Below, piece after piece: positions 37,298 through 46,417 of a stretch of DNA of 64,000 nt. The notes beneath the pieces were generated by a model. The model made no database searches. It was not told the DNA's origin and saw only the letters and a program-made list of their open reading frames with translations. The stretch is from Pseudoalteromonas rubra (GTDB taxonomy: Bacteria > Pseudomonadota > Gammaproteobacteria > Enterobacterales > Alteromonadaceae), in assembly GCF_005886805.2 (NCBI RefSeq), contig NZ_CP045429.1, forward strand, positions 2,698,501 to 2,762,500. The letters are read 5' to 3'. The translations under genes were made by a program, and so were the position numbers. How positions within the stretch are numbered: the stretch's first letter is position 1; every line of letters begins with the position of its first letter.

Positions 37298-37678
37298 ATG
37301 TCGAAGCAAACATTACAGGTATTGCCACACAATTTTACCATCCATAGTCTGGATAGTGATCAGGCTGTGCCCGCCGAAGTAATGTCAGCTGAGATCTTCT
37401 TCATCGCCAAAACCTCTGAAGAACTCTCAATTGTCTGCCCCAGCGACCTGGTTTTTAATAGTTTCGCCACTGAGCCACACTGGCGCGCACTGGAAGTCAT
37501 TGGCCCACTTGGTTTTTCACTCACAGGCATCATGGCCAATATATCTGGCGTCTTGGCCAGTGCCAATGTCTCCATTTTTTCCATTTCCACCTACGACACT
37601 GACTATATTCTGGTTAAAGAAGCCCAACTTCCTGACGCTATTAAGGCGCTCAAAAAAGACGGATACCTGTTTGTCTGA
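37298..37678 (+). CDS. ACT domain-containing protein
   Basis: A 126-residue small protein with two ACT-like halves of the CASTOR type: SAEIFFIAKTSEELSIVCPSD in the first, and GPLGFSLTGIMANISGVLASANVSIFSISTYDTDYILVKE in the second. ACT domains usually bind amino acids. It is likely an amino-acid-sensing regulator of unknown target. The ATG at 37298 is the natural start; the upstream extension to 37220 is not protein-like. Its stop overlaps the next ATG (TGATG). Confidence 0.85.
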   Translation: MSKQTLQVLPHNFTIHSLDSDQAVPAEVMSAEIFFIAKTSEELSIVCPSDLVFNSFATEPHWRALEVIGPLGFSLTGIMANISGVLASANVSIFSISTYDTDYILVKEAQLPDAIKALKKDGYLFV

Positions 37679-38184
37679 TGCATTTATCACAGCAAATTAA
37701 TTACGCCCCCATTGCCCAAATTGCTAACCCAATCATGCATATTGCCAGCCCTTTTACGGGCAAGGCCCACCCTGCAAGTCAGCACCCTGAGGCGTTATTT
37801 TCAAGCGGTATGCTGGGCCCCGGAGTCTGTGTAAAATTGAATTCTGCGATGATGCTGGCACCCTGCCCAGCCAAGGTAGAAAAAATCAGTCAACATGGCT
37901 GTGAGTTTGTCCTGAGAACAAAATCGGGATTGCTCCTGCTATTGCACCTTCTGATCCCGGCAGAGTACCGCAGAACAGAACATCTCATCCAGCACAGCTA
38001 TGGCAAAAAACACGTCGCAATGGGAGATATCTTGTGCTACTTCGATGTACCGAGCGATGTTGATGTGCTGGGCACCCTGTTATTGCTCAATGCAGACAAA
38101 CTGGGACCATGTTATTATCCTTTAAATCAAGTCACTGCGGGTAAAGATCCGCTTATCACATTATCCAGAGCATGTAATTTATGA
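37678..38184 (+). CDS. Orphan EIIA(Glc)-like protein lacking His75
   Basis: A 168-residue protein, almost the length of Crr (169), with the duplicated-hybrid-motif fold of glucose PTS EIIA: SPFTGKA, the conserved FSSGMLGPGV, MLAPCPAKVEKI and LLLLLHLLIP. H90 aligns with the phospho-accepting His90. The other active-site residue, His75, is replaced by Cys (HGCEFVL in place of NHAFSI). No other PTS genes are adjacent. It may be a regulatory paralogue that takes but does not pass on phosphate. Overlaps both neighbours, so it is part of a coupled operon. Confidence 0.78.
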   Translation: MHLSQQINYAPIAQIANPIMHIASPFTGKAHPASQHPEALFSSGMLGPGVCVKLNSAMMLAPCPAKVEKISQHGCEFVLRTKSGLLLLLHLLIPAEYRRTEHLIQHSYGKKHVAMGDILCYFDVPSDVDVLGTLLLLNADKLGPCYYPLNQVTAGKDPLITLSRACNL

Positions 38185-38531
38185 CCACCATTATGTACGG
38201 TATCAGCAACTGCGATACGATTAAAAAAGCAAAGAAATTCCTTGAACAAAACGACATCAATTACACCTTTCACGACTACCGCAAAGACGGGCTCGACGCG
38301 CAAATGCTAGCTGAATTTGTTGCGGCACTGGGCTGGGAAAACGTACTGAACAAACGTGGTACTACCTATCGTGGACTCAGCGATGAAGACAAACAAAACC
38401 TGGACGCTGACAGTGCACAAACACATATGTTAGCCGCCCCCGCCATGATAAAGCGCCCTATTCTGCTGCACGCAGGCCAATATCACCTGGGCTTTAAAGC
38501 GCCGCAATATCAGGAAATTTTCTCGCAATGA
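38181..38531 (+). CDS. yffB: ArsC/Spx-family thioredoxin-fold protein, YffB type
   Basis: A 116-residue protein with the ArsC fold: start [19 protein letters not shown] with a single N-terminal Cys, [21 protein letters not shown], and [11 protein letters not shown] ending in the cis-Pro loop. The YffB group is conserved directly upstream of dapE in gammaproteobacteria, as here. The function is unknown; a glutathione-linked thiol reductase has been proposed. Overlaps the EIIA-like gene and dapE by 4 bp each. Confidence 0.88.
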   Translation: MTTIMYGISNCDTIKKAKKFLEQNDINYTFHDYRKDGLDAQMLAEFVAALGWENVLNKRGTTYRGLSDEDKQNLDADSAQTHMLAAPAMIKRPILLHAGQYHLGFKAPQYQEIFSQ

Positions 38532-39667
38532 GTGAGACACACAGTGACGTAGTCGCACTGGCCAGGGCACTTATCCAGCGCCCTTCAGTCACCCCTGAGG
38601 ATGCCGGGTGTCAGGCAATGATTAATGCTCGCCTGAGTGCGCTGGGGTTTAATGTCGAAGAGCACTTCTTCGTTGATACGCTCAATACCTGGGCACGCAA
38701 AGGAGATGAGGGGCCACACTTTTGCTTTGCAGGCCACACCGACGTGGTGCCCGTTGGCAACGAACGTGACTGGCAATACCCGCCTTTTTCAGGTGAAATC
38801 CACGACGGTATGCTGCATGGCCGTGGTGCTGCCGATATGAAAGGCTCACTGGCTGCTATGGTGGTGGCGACTGAACGTTTTGTCACGCGTTTTCCAGACC
38901 ACAAAGGGTCGATCAGCTTTTTAATAACCTCTGACGAGGAGGGCCCCTTTGTCAATGGCACCACCAAGGTAGTGGATCTGCTTGAAGCAAGAAATGAAAA
39001 AATAGACATGTGTTTGGTTGGCGAACCGTCGTCCAGGGACCAACTTGGTGATGTGGTTAAAAACGGCCGTCGTGGCTCGCTCACGGGACACCTAACCATT
39101 AAAGGAGTACAAGGCCATGTTGCCTACCCTCACTTAGCCAAGAATCCAATCCACCTGAGTACACCCGCACTGACTGAGCTCAGCACAGCGCAATGGGATC
39201 AGGGCAATGCTTTTTTCCCGGCTACCAGTTTTCAGATCTCGAATATCCACGGCGGCACCGGAGCCGGTAATGTCATTCCTGGCAGCCTGGATGTGCAGTT
39301 TAATTTTCGTTTTAGTACCGAAGTCACCGCAGAGCAACTCAAGGCACGTGTGACCGAGATACTCGACAAACATAGCCTTGACTATGAGCTTCACTGGACA
39401 CTCAACGGTCTGCCCTTTTTGACAGAGCCAGGACCCTTACTGAGTGTAACCCTGGACGCCATCAAAACAGTCACCGGGATTGATTCGAACCCGGAAACCA
39501 CTGGCGGAACATCGGACGGTCGCTTCATCGCGCAAACTGGTTGTAAAGTGATTGAACTGGGCCCAGTGAATGCCACTATCCATCAGGTCAATGAATGTGT
39601 GAGTACGGAATCGCTCGAGCAGCTTGCGGAAATCTATGAGTTAATTCTGGAAAAGCTATTTACATGA
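38528..39667 (+). CDS. dapE: Succinyl-diaminopimelate desuccinylase
   Basis: A 379-residue dinuclear zinc amidohydrolase (M20 family) of the lysine and peptidoglycan diaminopimelate pathway. Metal and catalytic motifs are visible: [36 protein letters not shown] with the catalytic Glu pair, and the C-terminal [12 protein letters not shown]is. It lies far from lysC but serves the same pathway. Overlaps its neighbours by 4 bp on each side. Confidence 0.96.
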   Translation: MSETHSDVVALARALIQRPSVTPEDAGCQAMINARLSALGFNVEEHFFVDTLNTWARKGDEGPHFCFAGHTDVVPVGNERDWQYPPFSGEIHDGMLHGRGAADMKGSLAAMVVATERFVTRFPDHKGSISFLITSDEEGPFVNGTTKVVDLLEARNEKIDMCLVGEPSSRDQLGDVVKNGRRGSLTGHLTIKGVQGHVAYPHLAKNPIHLSTPALTELSTAQWDQGNAFFPATSFQISNIHGGTGAGNVIPGSLDVQFNFRFSTEVTAEQLKARVTEILDKHSLDYELHWTLNGLPFLTEPGPLLSVTLDAIKTVTGIDSNPETTGGTSDGRFIAQTGCKVIELGPVNATIHQVNECVSTESLEQLAEIYELILEKLFT

Positions 39668-40344
39668 GCCAACTCAGCACGCTTGCCTCACAGGCATCTG
39701 GCCTCTCCACCAGCCATTTGGTTGAGTTCAATAATGTGTATGTGCACAGTGCCGTACAACGTGATCTCAGCGCGCTTAGCGAAGCTGCCGAGCGCGCTGG
39801 ATTTACTTTCAGTATCGCCTCAGCACATCGCGACTTTCATCGTCAGTGCCTGATCTGGAACAACAAGATTAAAGGCATACGCCCGGTATTGAACAATCAA
39901 AATGAACCAGTTGACCTGTCTTTGCTATCGCCACAAGCACGTGTTCACGCAATCATGCTCTACTCGGCGCTGCCAGGGGCAAGCCGACATCACTTTGGCA
40001 CCGATCTGGACGTTTACGCGCGCAACTGTCTGTCTGACGGACAGCAGCTTCAACTCGAACCCTGGGAGTATGAGCGTGATGGGCCTTTTGGTGAATTTAA
40101 TGCCTGGCTGAGCGAACATTTGGCAGAATTTGGGTTCTTTCGACCCTATCAGCGTTACCAGGGCGGCGTTGCAGCTGAGCCCTGGCATATCAGTCACCGT
40201 AGTTGTGCGACAGAAATGATGACGGCGTTATCGTTGGAAACATTGACAACTGTTATCAGTACTCATGACGTTGCGGCGAAGGAAACAATTTTGGCTATGC
40301 TGCCAACGCTGTACGACCAGTACGTTGACAACATATGTGACTAA
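39664..40344 (+). CDS. M15 family D,D-carboxypeptidase-like protein (VanY type)
   Basis: A 226-residue zinc peptidase fold. Metal ligands are H109 and D116 in [11 protein letters not shown]172 and H175 in AEPWHIS supply the catalytic base and third ligand. [19 protein letters not shown] is the usual substrate-side motif. The family trims D-Ala from peptidoglycan peptides. No signal peptide is seen, which is odd for a cell-wall enzyme. Its translational coupling to dapE suggests a link to diaminopimelate or murein recycling, as an inference. Confidence 0.87.
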   Translation: MSQLSTLASQASGLSTSHLVEFNNVYVHSAVQRDLSALSEAAERAGFTFSIASAHRDFHRQCLIWNNKIKGIRPVLNNQNEPVDLSLLSPQARVHAIMLYSALPGASRHHFGTDLDVYARNCLSDGQQLQLEPWEYERDGPFGEFNAWLSEHLAEFGFFRPYQRYQGGVAAEPWHISHRSCATEMMTALSLETLTTVISTHDVAAKETILAMLPTLYDQYVDNICD

Positions 40345-40345
40345 A

Positions 40346-40373
40346 TCAGCAATACAGAATTCGTTATTGCTGA
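40346..40373. terminator. Hairpin between convergent VanY-like gene and alaA
   Basis: TCAGCAATA (40346-40354) pairs with TATTGCTGA (40365-40373) across a loop that contains GAATTC. The stem overlaps the alaA stop codon. No U tract is seen, so terminator activity is uncertain. Confidence 0.4.
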
Positions 40374-41581
40374 CGATAGTGTTCAAAAAACCGCTGCATT
40401 CGCTCCATCGCTGGCTCCAGCTCATCCATATGCGGTAAAAACACCAAACGGAAATGGTCCGGCTGGGGCCAGTTGAACGCTCTTCCATGCACCAGCAGAA
40501 TTTTCTCTTCACGCAACAAATCGAGCATCATTCGCTCATCATTTTTCACATTGAAATGTTGCGTGTCAATTTTAGCGAATGCGTACAACGCGCCCATGGG
40601 TTTGACACAAGATACTCCCTGCATATCATTCAGCCCTTGCCACGCAATCTGGCGTTGCTCATATAACCGCCCACCAGGTTGGATCAATGCATCTATCGAC
40701 TGTACCCCGCCCAATGCCTGCTGAATTGCAAATTGCGCCGGCACATTGGCACATAAACGCATGGATGCCAGCATATTCAAGCCATCGATGAGGTCTTTCA
40801 TGGCGGAGACTTTGCCACTCAGCACCATCCAGCCCATACGTAAACCTGCTGCCCGATACGTCTTAGCAAGACCATTAAAGGTGATCACGGGTAGATCATC
40901 GCACAATGAAGCAATTGACCAATGCTGGGCACCATCGTAAAGGATCTTTTCATAGATTTCATCGCTGAGCAGCAACAGGTTATGCTCTCTGGCAATATCA
41001 ATGAGTCCCTCCAGCAAAGCTTTGCTATACACAGCGCCGGTTGGATTATTCGGATTGATCAGTACCAGCGCACGTGTATTGGGGGTAATTTTGGCCCGTA
41101 TATCAGCCAAATCCGGAAACCAGTCAGCCGCTTCGTCACACAAATAGTGTACCGGCTTCCCCCCTGACAACTTAACAGAAGCGGTCCATAACGGATAATC
41201 AGGGGCCGGGATCAGTACCTCATCGCCATCATTTAGTAGTGCCTGAGTGACCATCTGAATAAGTTCACTGACGCCATTACCAATAAAAATATTATCTACG
41301 CTGATATTTGGCAGATTTTTTTGCTGATAATGCTGATAAACGGCCACTCTCGCAGAATAAAGCCCTTTAGAATCACAGTAACCCTGAGCGTCTGACAAAT
41401 TACGAATGATATCACGGTGCATATCCTCAGGCATATCAAAGCCAAAGGCAGCCGGATTGCCGATATTCAGCTTGAGAACCTTAGTGCCCTCGTCTTCCAT
41501 TTTCTTTGCCTGCGATAACACAGGACCACGAATGTCGTAGCACACCCCATTGAGTTTGCTGCTTTTAGTAATTTTTATCAT
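40364..41581 (-). CDS. alaA: Alanine-synthesising transaminase AlaA
   Basis: A 405-residue PLP-dependent class I/II aminotransferase that makes alanine from pyruvate and glutamate. It is colinear with E. coli AlaA: SSKLNGVCYDIRGPVLSQAKK, KLNIGNPAAFGFDMPEDM, AQGYCDSKGLYSAR, INPNNPTGAVYS, and the PLP Lys in FNGLAKTYRAAGLRMGWM. Monocistronic. The 200-bp gap upstream holds only the HPt terminator. Confidence 0.94.
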   Translation of the reverse strand: MIKITKSSKLNGVCYDIRGPVLSQAKKMEDEGTKVLKLNIGNPAAFGFDMPEDMHRDIIRNLSDAQGYCDSKGLYSARVAVYQHYQQKNLPNISVDNIFIGNGVSELIQMVTQALLNDGDEVLIPAPDYPLWTASVKLSGGKPVHYLCDEAADWFPDLADIRAKITPNTRALVLINPNNPTGAVYSKALLEGLIDIAREHNLLLLSDEIYEKILYDGAQHWSIASLCDDLPVITFNGLAKTYRAAGLRMGWMVLSGKVSAMKDLIDGLNMLASMRLCANVPAQFAIQQALGGVQSIDALIQPGGRLYEQRQIAWQGLNDMQGVSCVKPMGALYAFAKIDTQHFNVKNDERMMLDLLREEKILLVHGRAFNWPQPDHFRLVFLPHMDELEPAMERMQRFFEHYRQQ

Positions 41582-41713
41582 TATTTCTCCCCATTCAGCC
41601 TCCTAGAATAGCGCCCCAATGACAGGAAGAAAAGGAGATTTCTTGATGAAGATAAAAACAAGGTTTAAGGGAAAGTAGAGTGATTTTACAAAAAAAGAAT
41701 AAGCTGCTAGTAA

Positions 41714-41746
41714 CGAAAAAAACAGCTCATCATGAGTAGTGAGCTG
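41714..41746 (-). terminator. Rho-independent terminator of the HPt gene
   Basis: On the minus strand CAGCTCA (41740-41746) and TGAGCTG (41723-41729) form a stem followed by T7, about 40 bp after the stop codon. Confidence 0.85.
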
Positions 41747-41787
41747 CCTATTGGAGCAACGCTCGTACGCGAGCGAAGCACATCATT

Positions 41788-42132
41788 CTATGCATTGGCC
41801 ATCAACCATTGCTGCAATTTTACAGTAGAGCCAGCTACCTGTTGAGATAAGTTGCCTAACGACTCTTTGGCAGAATTGACATCTCCCTCAAGCAGAAACA
41901 GCTCAATCTCACGGGCACTGTCAGACAAACTCATTGCACCAAACTGTGCCGCATTCGATTTTAGGCTGTGCGCATTGCGTGTCGCTGCCTCCAGATCTCC
42001 AGGTAACGACTCACGGACTTCACGTTCCAGTCGTTCAAATTCACTGATGCAAAATACTAAGGTGTCTGAAAATTGCTCACCTAACAGGGACTGCATCGTA
42101 TCCAGGCAAGCTTCATCAATTATTACATTCAT
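41788..42132 (-). CDS. Hpt domain phosphotransfer protein
   Basis: A 114-residue four-helix histidine phosphotransfer domain. The phospho-accepting His is in RNAHSLKSNAAQFGA (H55 from this start). It relays phosphate between a hybrid sensor kinase and a response regulator; no partner gene is adjacent. I chose the ATG at 42132, preceded by AAGGA six bases upstream, over the ATG at 42147, which lacks an SD. Confidence 0.87.
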   Translation of the reverse strand: MNVIIDEACLDTMQSLLGEQFSDTLVFCISEFERLEREVRESLPGDLEAATRNAHSLKSNAAQFGAMSLSDSAREIELFLLEGDVNSAKESLGNLSQQVAGSTVKLQQWLMANA

Positions 42133-42261
42133 ATTAGTCCTTTTCATTATCAGGCTAACAAACCCAGCAAAAGCCTCTCTATATTGTTAATGCTAGCTAA
42201 GAGGGTCCTAAACTGCAAACTATGATATGATCTGTAACAGAAAAAACAGTAAAATAATGCG

Positions 42262-42870
42262 ATGAAACGAGCCTTTTGCGACCACTGCCACTTTCCATTA
42301 CGGACATGCGTTTGCCCATTCCTGGGCAGCCTCATTCACAATCGCTGTAAGATAGTGATATTACAACACCCCAGTGAGGTCAAAGTAGCCAAAAACACCG
42401 TTCGATTACTGTCACTGCAACTCAGTAATATCGAGGTCGTTCAAGGGGAATCTGAAGCCGACTTTAGCGATATCCGTAGCCGACTGAAATCGCAAGTCTG
42501 TGCCCTGCTTTATCCCTCTGAAAACGCAATGACGCTCGATGAAACGAGAGTTCAGCAAGAGCAGCCAAACATAGAAACATTGGTCGTGCTAGACGGTACC
42601 TGGAAGAAGGTACACAAAATGCTCATGCTTAATCCCTGGTTGATGAGCCTGTCACATGTGTCGTTCGCGAACTTGCCTGAAAATCAGTATCATATTCGTA
42701 AAGCTGAGCAGGCATTCAGCCTCTCGACCCTAGAAGCGACCGCCCATTTTTTACATCTTTATGAACAGATCTCACCAGCCCCTTTCTATCAGGCACTGGC
42801 TGGTATGATTGAGCAACAGACCAGGCACATGCCAGATCACGTAAAGCTTAGGTATCTGAGTGACGAATAA
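42262..42870 (+). CDS. tapT: tRNA-uridine aminocarboxypropyltransferase (DTW domain)
   Basis: A 202-residue DTW-domain enzyme that makes acp3U47 in tRNAs from SAM. The N-terminal zinc site is C6-x2-C9 and C16-x-C18. The DTW signature appears as VVLDGTWKKVHKM, and the SxLEA motif as LSTLEATAHFL. It fits E. coli TapT (YfiP) in layout, though slightly shorter. Its end overlaps the next gene by 11 bp. Confidence 0.88.
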   Translation: MKRAFCDHCHFPLRTCVCPFLGSLIHNRCKIVILQHPSEVKVAKNTVRLLSLQLSNIEVVQGESEADFSDIRSRLKSQVCALLYPSENAMTLDETRVQQEQPNIETLVVLDGTWKKVHKMLMLNPWLMSLSHVSFANLPENQYHIRKAEQAFSLSTLEATAHFLHLYEQISPAPFYQALAGMIEQQTRHMPDHVKLRYLSDE

Positions 42871-43663
42871 TAGGTCGACTAACCGATTAAAACGCCAGTT
42901 TTTCCGTAATGGTCCGGATTACCGCTTTGGCGATCAAGCCAGTTTTGATGAAATCAAAACCACTTTCGGTTTTAAAACCATTACCTTAGGCGCCTGGGTG
43001 AGTAAGGAAGAGCAGTATATAGCAGCTAACCTGCTCTACGATGCGCTGGCTGATCTTACTCAGATCTTGTCACTGCCCCCTGTTGCGATTGGTTTGCGAG
43101 GTACATTGAATCTGGCCTTCGGTAGCGGTGGACAGGCCGGTGTGCAGGCCCATTATGACAGCAACAAGCGTACCCTGGCACTGGCTAAGAACGCAGGAGG
43201 CGGTGCACTCGCGCACGAATGGTGGCATGCTTTTGACCACTACATTGCCAAACACATGTTCCATGAGGCGCGCGCGCACGACTTTGCATCCGCACTTTGG
43301 CTGGTGCAGCCGCCTATACTGTCACACCCGCTTAATCAGCAGCTCGATGCATTATTTCGCTTGTTATTTCTGAGCAGTAGCGCAAACGAGCCGAGTGATT
43401 ATTTTAAACATGCGGTGTTGCTGGATAAAGCACGTGGTGGCCAGTATTATGCGAGACCACAGGAGCTAACCGCACGCGCATTTGAATGGGTCGTCGCGAA
43501 TCACCCCCAGATCCATAATGCTTTTTTAGTGGACGACGTACTCGACTCCACATTACAACTCCAGGGCGGCTTTCCCGACCCCGGCATCGCGGCAGCAACG
43601 CTCGCAACCACAACTAACTATTTTCAGATGCTAGGTGCTGCGTTATATCGTCAAGCGCAATGA
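42860..43663 (+). CDS. CLCA_X family putative metalloprotease-like protein
   Basis: A 267-residue protein with H119-E-W-W-H123, a zincin-type HExxH inside GGGALAHEWWHAFDHYIAKH, and an upstream GTLNLAFGSGGQAGVQAHYD strand region. It matches the CLCA_X family and resembles the LPD1-like AHEWGHALD motif of polyvalent proteins. Peptidase activity is not proven. It begins with GTG inside tapT (11-bp overlap). Its last 50 bp overlap the end of the convergent EAL-domain gene on the opposite strand. Confidence 0.75.
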   Translation: MTNNRSTNRLKRQFFRNGPDYRFGDQASFDEIKTTFGFKTITLGAWVSKEEQYIAANLLYDALADLTQILSLPPVAIGLRGTLNLAFGSGGQAGVQAHYDSNKRTLALAKNAGGGALAHEWWHAFDHYIAKHMFHEARAHDFASALWLVQPPILSHPLNQQLDALFRLLFLSSSANEPSDYFKHAVLLDKARGGQYYARPQELTARAFEWVVANHPQIHNAFLVDDVLDSTLQLQGGFPDPGIAAATLATTTNYFQMLGAALYRQAQ

Positions 43664-46124
43664 ATTGTGTTAACCACGCCTTATATTCTTCAAACGGAAG
43701 TGGTCTGGAAATATAAAACCCCTGGCCAATATCACAGCCAAACGCTTTCAACATTTGGTAGCAATGCACGCTTTCAACGCCTTCAGCAACTACCATAGAA
43801 CCTAAATTGTGTGCCATATCACAGGTCGCCTTGCAAATCGTCTGATTGGTCGCTGAGCTGGCAATATTCATTACAAAACTCTTATCTATCTTTATCTCAT
43901 CAACTCCAAGCTGGCTCAGGTAAGCCAGTGAAGAATACCCAGTGCCGAAATCGTCTATGGCCATTTTGACACCAAGGCGCTTAAAACCATCAATGATCTC
44001 ATTCAGGTCGACTTCATTAGCAAGAGTTACGGACTCTGTGATTTCCAGCATAAGCTGAGATGGTGCCAAATTTAACTGACTGATTAGGGTTATCAATTGT
44101 ACCGCCAAATCTTTTCGGCCAATGTCTTTGCCCGAGACGTTGAGTGACAAAACATGTTGCGAATAAATGCTACACAGCTCGGCTTGTAAAGATAATGCCT
44201 GCTCAACCACCCAGTCGGTAATTTCAGGGATCATGCCAAAGGCTTCAGCAATAGGAATAAATTCATCCGGCGGAATAACACCTAACTCGGGATGATGCCA
44301 GCGCAACAACACCTCTGCGCCAAATACCTCCCCTTGCTGCAACTTAACCTGAGGCTGGAAATACAAGGTAAACTGATTTTGCGAAACCGCATATTTCAGC
44401 GAAGACGCCACCTTAACCCGCCGCTCCAAATACAAAGAGTCATTATGATCGAACAACTGCCATTTTTGCGTGCCCAGCGGCCGTGCCGATATCGCCTGTA
44501 AAGCACGTTGCATTAATGCTTCGGTGGATTGTGCATGAACTGGGTTACTGGCTACGCCTATTTCAAGCTGATCAACAAGTAACTCTCCTTTAAAATTGAT
44601 CCCTTCTTCAAAAATTGAAGCCAGCAAGCATGCATATTGCTCAACCTGGCTTAGCTCTAACTTGCCACGCAAGACAATAGCAAAAAGGGTGTCATCCAGC
44701 CGATAGATCTGCGTTTTGCTGTTCGGCTCAGCGGCGATTGTCACCCGGCCATAGGTATCCAACTGCACTTGTACTTTTTTCAATAAAGACTTGAGCTGAA
44801 TCGCAGCATAATCCCAGCCCATATTCAGTCTGATCACGCTCAGTACCTTTGGTCGAAACATCACCAATGTGTGATGCTGATGCGTGCTTTGCAAACCATC
44901 AAGGGCTTTTTGTAGCATATGTCGATTAGGTAACCCGGTTTCTTTATCATGGTTTGCATACTGGAGTAACAGCAGCTTTTTCTGCCTTTCATGCCAATAG
45001 ACGAAATAAGCCAGCAATAACACATGCCCCGTCAGTAAAGCATGATTGAGCAGGTAGTAGCGTGAACTGGCAAGCACACCCAGCTGACCCAGCATCAGGA
45101 TCACCAGTAACACCAATGCGGGCGTAAAAACAAGGGCCAGCAAACGCGCTTCGCGTTGATGTTGGGGTGGCTGCACACACAGTATATAGGCCACATAAGC
45201 GGTCACAACCAACGCGGCCATCACCTGAAACAACAGCTGGTAACTGGCATGTAGTGGCGCGCTGATACACACCACCAGCAAAAGCGCCCACAGCAAACGC
45301 CATAGATAATACTTATGCTGCTCATTGAGGCGCTTTTGGGCTGTAAAATAATGGAAGAAACACAGCAAGCAAGCCAATGAAAGTAAGAAGAACTGACTAT
45401 TGTATGTCACCAGTGCACCACTCATTACTGTCGGGAACAACAACACATTTATTCCGCTCTCAGCGCCACTGATAACCGCAATCAGTATGACGTAGCCCGC
45501 AATAGCCAGTAACCCAGGCCGGAACTGCGAAACAGCCATCATGACAAGAAAAAAAGCAACAAAATAGATACTGCCCGTCTCAACACCAAACAAGAATACT
45601 CTGTGACTAAATAACTGCACAAAGTCGGGTTCTGACGCCATAGAAATGGATAATACCTGGGGGTGCGTGCCCTGAGCCTGAATAAAAAGCTGCGCGCTCA
45701 GCTCACTTCGTGGCACTTTAATATGCGGCAGTACCGCCTGAGCAGGTGAGGCAAGCTCTTTTGCCGGAGCAATCAGTGTATACTGGATCAGCTTACCTGA
45801 GCGCTCAAGATAGAACCTGAGAACCCCCTGGATTGGCTGAGCATATATCACTTGCTCACCTTGTGTATTGGCCGGAATCTCGACGCGTACCCAAGTTGCA
45901 ATGCCACGCTGCAATTTAATATTCTGATTTGACCCTGACATTTGCGCCGTCATTTGACGGATCTCCGCCAGAGTCAGTTGATTTGTCGCATCATTATAAG
46001 TTGTGAGCGAAATTGGCGCCTGATTGCCTGCGAATAGATCACTGGGCTGAGCATGGCTCTCTAAAATCAGGCCTGTCGTTACAATCAACAATACTGCTAT
46101 CACGCGTATCACGCCTGACCACAT
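43614..46124 (-). CDS. 7TM-DISM sensor with degenerate GGDEF and intact EAL domain
   Basis: An 836-residue c-di-GMP signalling protein. A signal peptide (to about 25) is followed by a periplasmic sensory domain (about 35-165), seven membrane helices (about 170-370), a GGDEF-like domain (about 390-560) and an EAL domain (about 575-830). In the GGDEF part the active loop reads YRLDDTLFAIVL, so cyclase activity is unlikely. The EAL part keeps E604 in AEVLLRW, LEITES, DDFGTGYSS (724-732) and IKIDKSF, so it should be a phosphodiesterase. The ATG at 46124 is chosen because a perfect AAGGAGG precedes it. Confidence 0.88.
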   Translation of the reverse strand: MWSGVIRVIAVLLIVTTGLILESHAQPSDLFAGNQAPISLTTYNDATNQLTLAEIRQMTAQMSGSNQNIKLQRGIATWVRVEIPANTQGEQVIYAQPIQGVLRFYLERSGKLIQYTLIAPAKELASPAQAVLPHIKVPRSELSAQLFIQAQGTHPQVLSISMASEPDFVQLFSHRVFLFGVETGSIYFVAFFLVMMAVSQFRPGLLAIAGYVILIAVISGAESGINVLLFPTVMSGALVTYNSQFFLLSLACLLCFFHYFTAQKRLNEQHKYYLWRLLWALLLVVCISAPLHASYQLLFQVMAALVVTAYVAYILCVQPPQHQREARLLALVFTPALVLLVILMLGQLGVLASSRYYLLNHALLTGHVLLLAYFVYWHERQKKLLLLQYANHDKETGLPNRHMLQKALDGLQSTHQHHTLVMFRPKVLSVIRLNMGWDYAAIQLKSLLKKVQVQLDTYGRVTIAAEPNSKTQIYRLDDTLFAIVLRGKLELSQVEQYACLLASIFEEGINFKGELLVDQLEIGVASNPVHAQSTEALMQRALQAISARPLGTQKWQLFDHNDSLYLERRVKVASSLKYAVSQNQFTLYFQPQVKLQQGEVFGAEVLLRWHHPELGVIPPDEFIPIAEAFGMIPEITDWVVEQALSLQAELCSIYSQHVLSLNVSGKDIGRKDLAVQLITLISQLNLAPSQLMLEITESVTLANEVDLNEIIDGFKRLGVKMAIDDFGTGYSSLAYLSQLGVDEIKIDKSFVMNIASSATNQTICKATCDMAHNLGSMVVAEGVESVHCYQMLKAFGCDIGQGFYISRPLPFEEYKAWLTQFIALDDITQHLASENS

Positions 46125-46417
46125 CCCAACCTCCTTGAGCAAGTGGTATATATAGCTCAGCCGATCAGCGAACCAGTTGCAGCAGAGGCTTGTTTCGCTG
46201 ACTTCAGATAAGTACCAACACCACTGTGCGCGTATTCAATTTTGCACATCGCGATGTAGCGGTAATGTTAAGTATGGAACCTGAAGTTTGAATTGCCAGT
46301 ATCAAGTTAAAATATTCTCACTGCTGCTGGCATAAGAAGGGGCAAGTAAGACAGCGGTAAGTGGCGTTTGGAGGTGCGCTACTTACTCGCTGGTAGATTT
46401 AATCTGCGCTCACGCTA

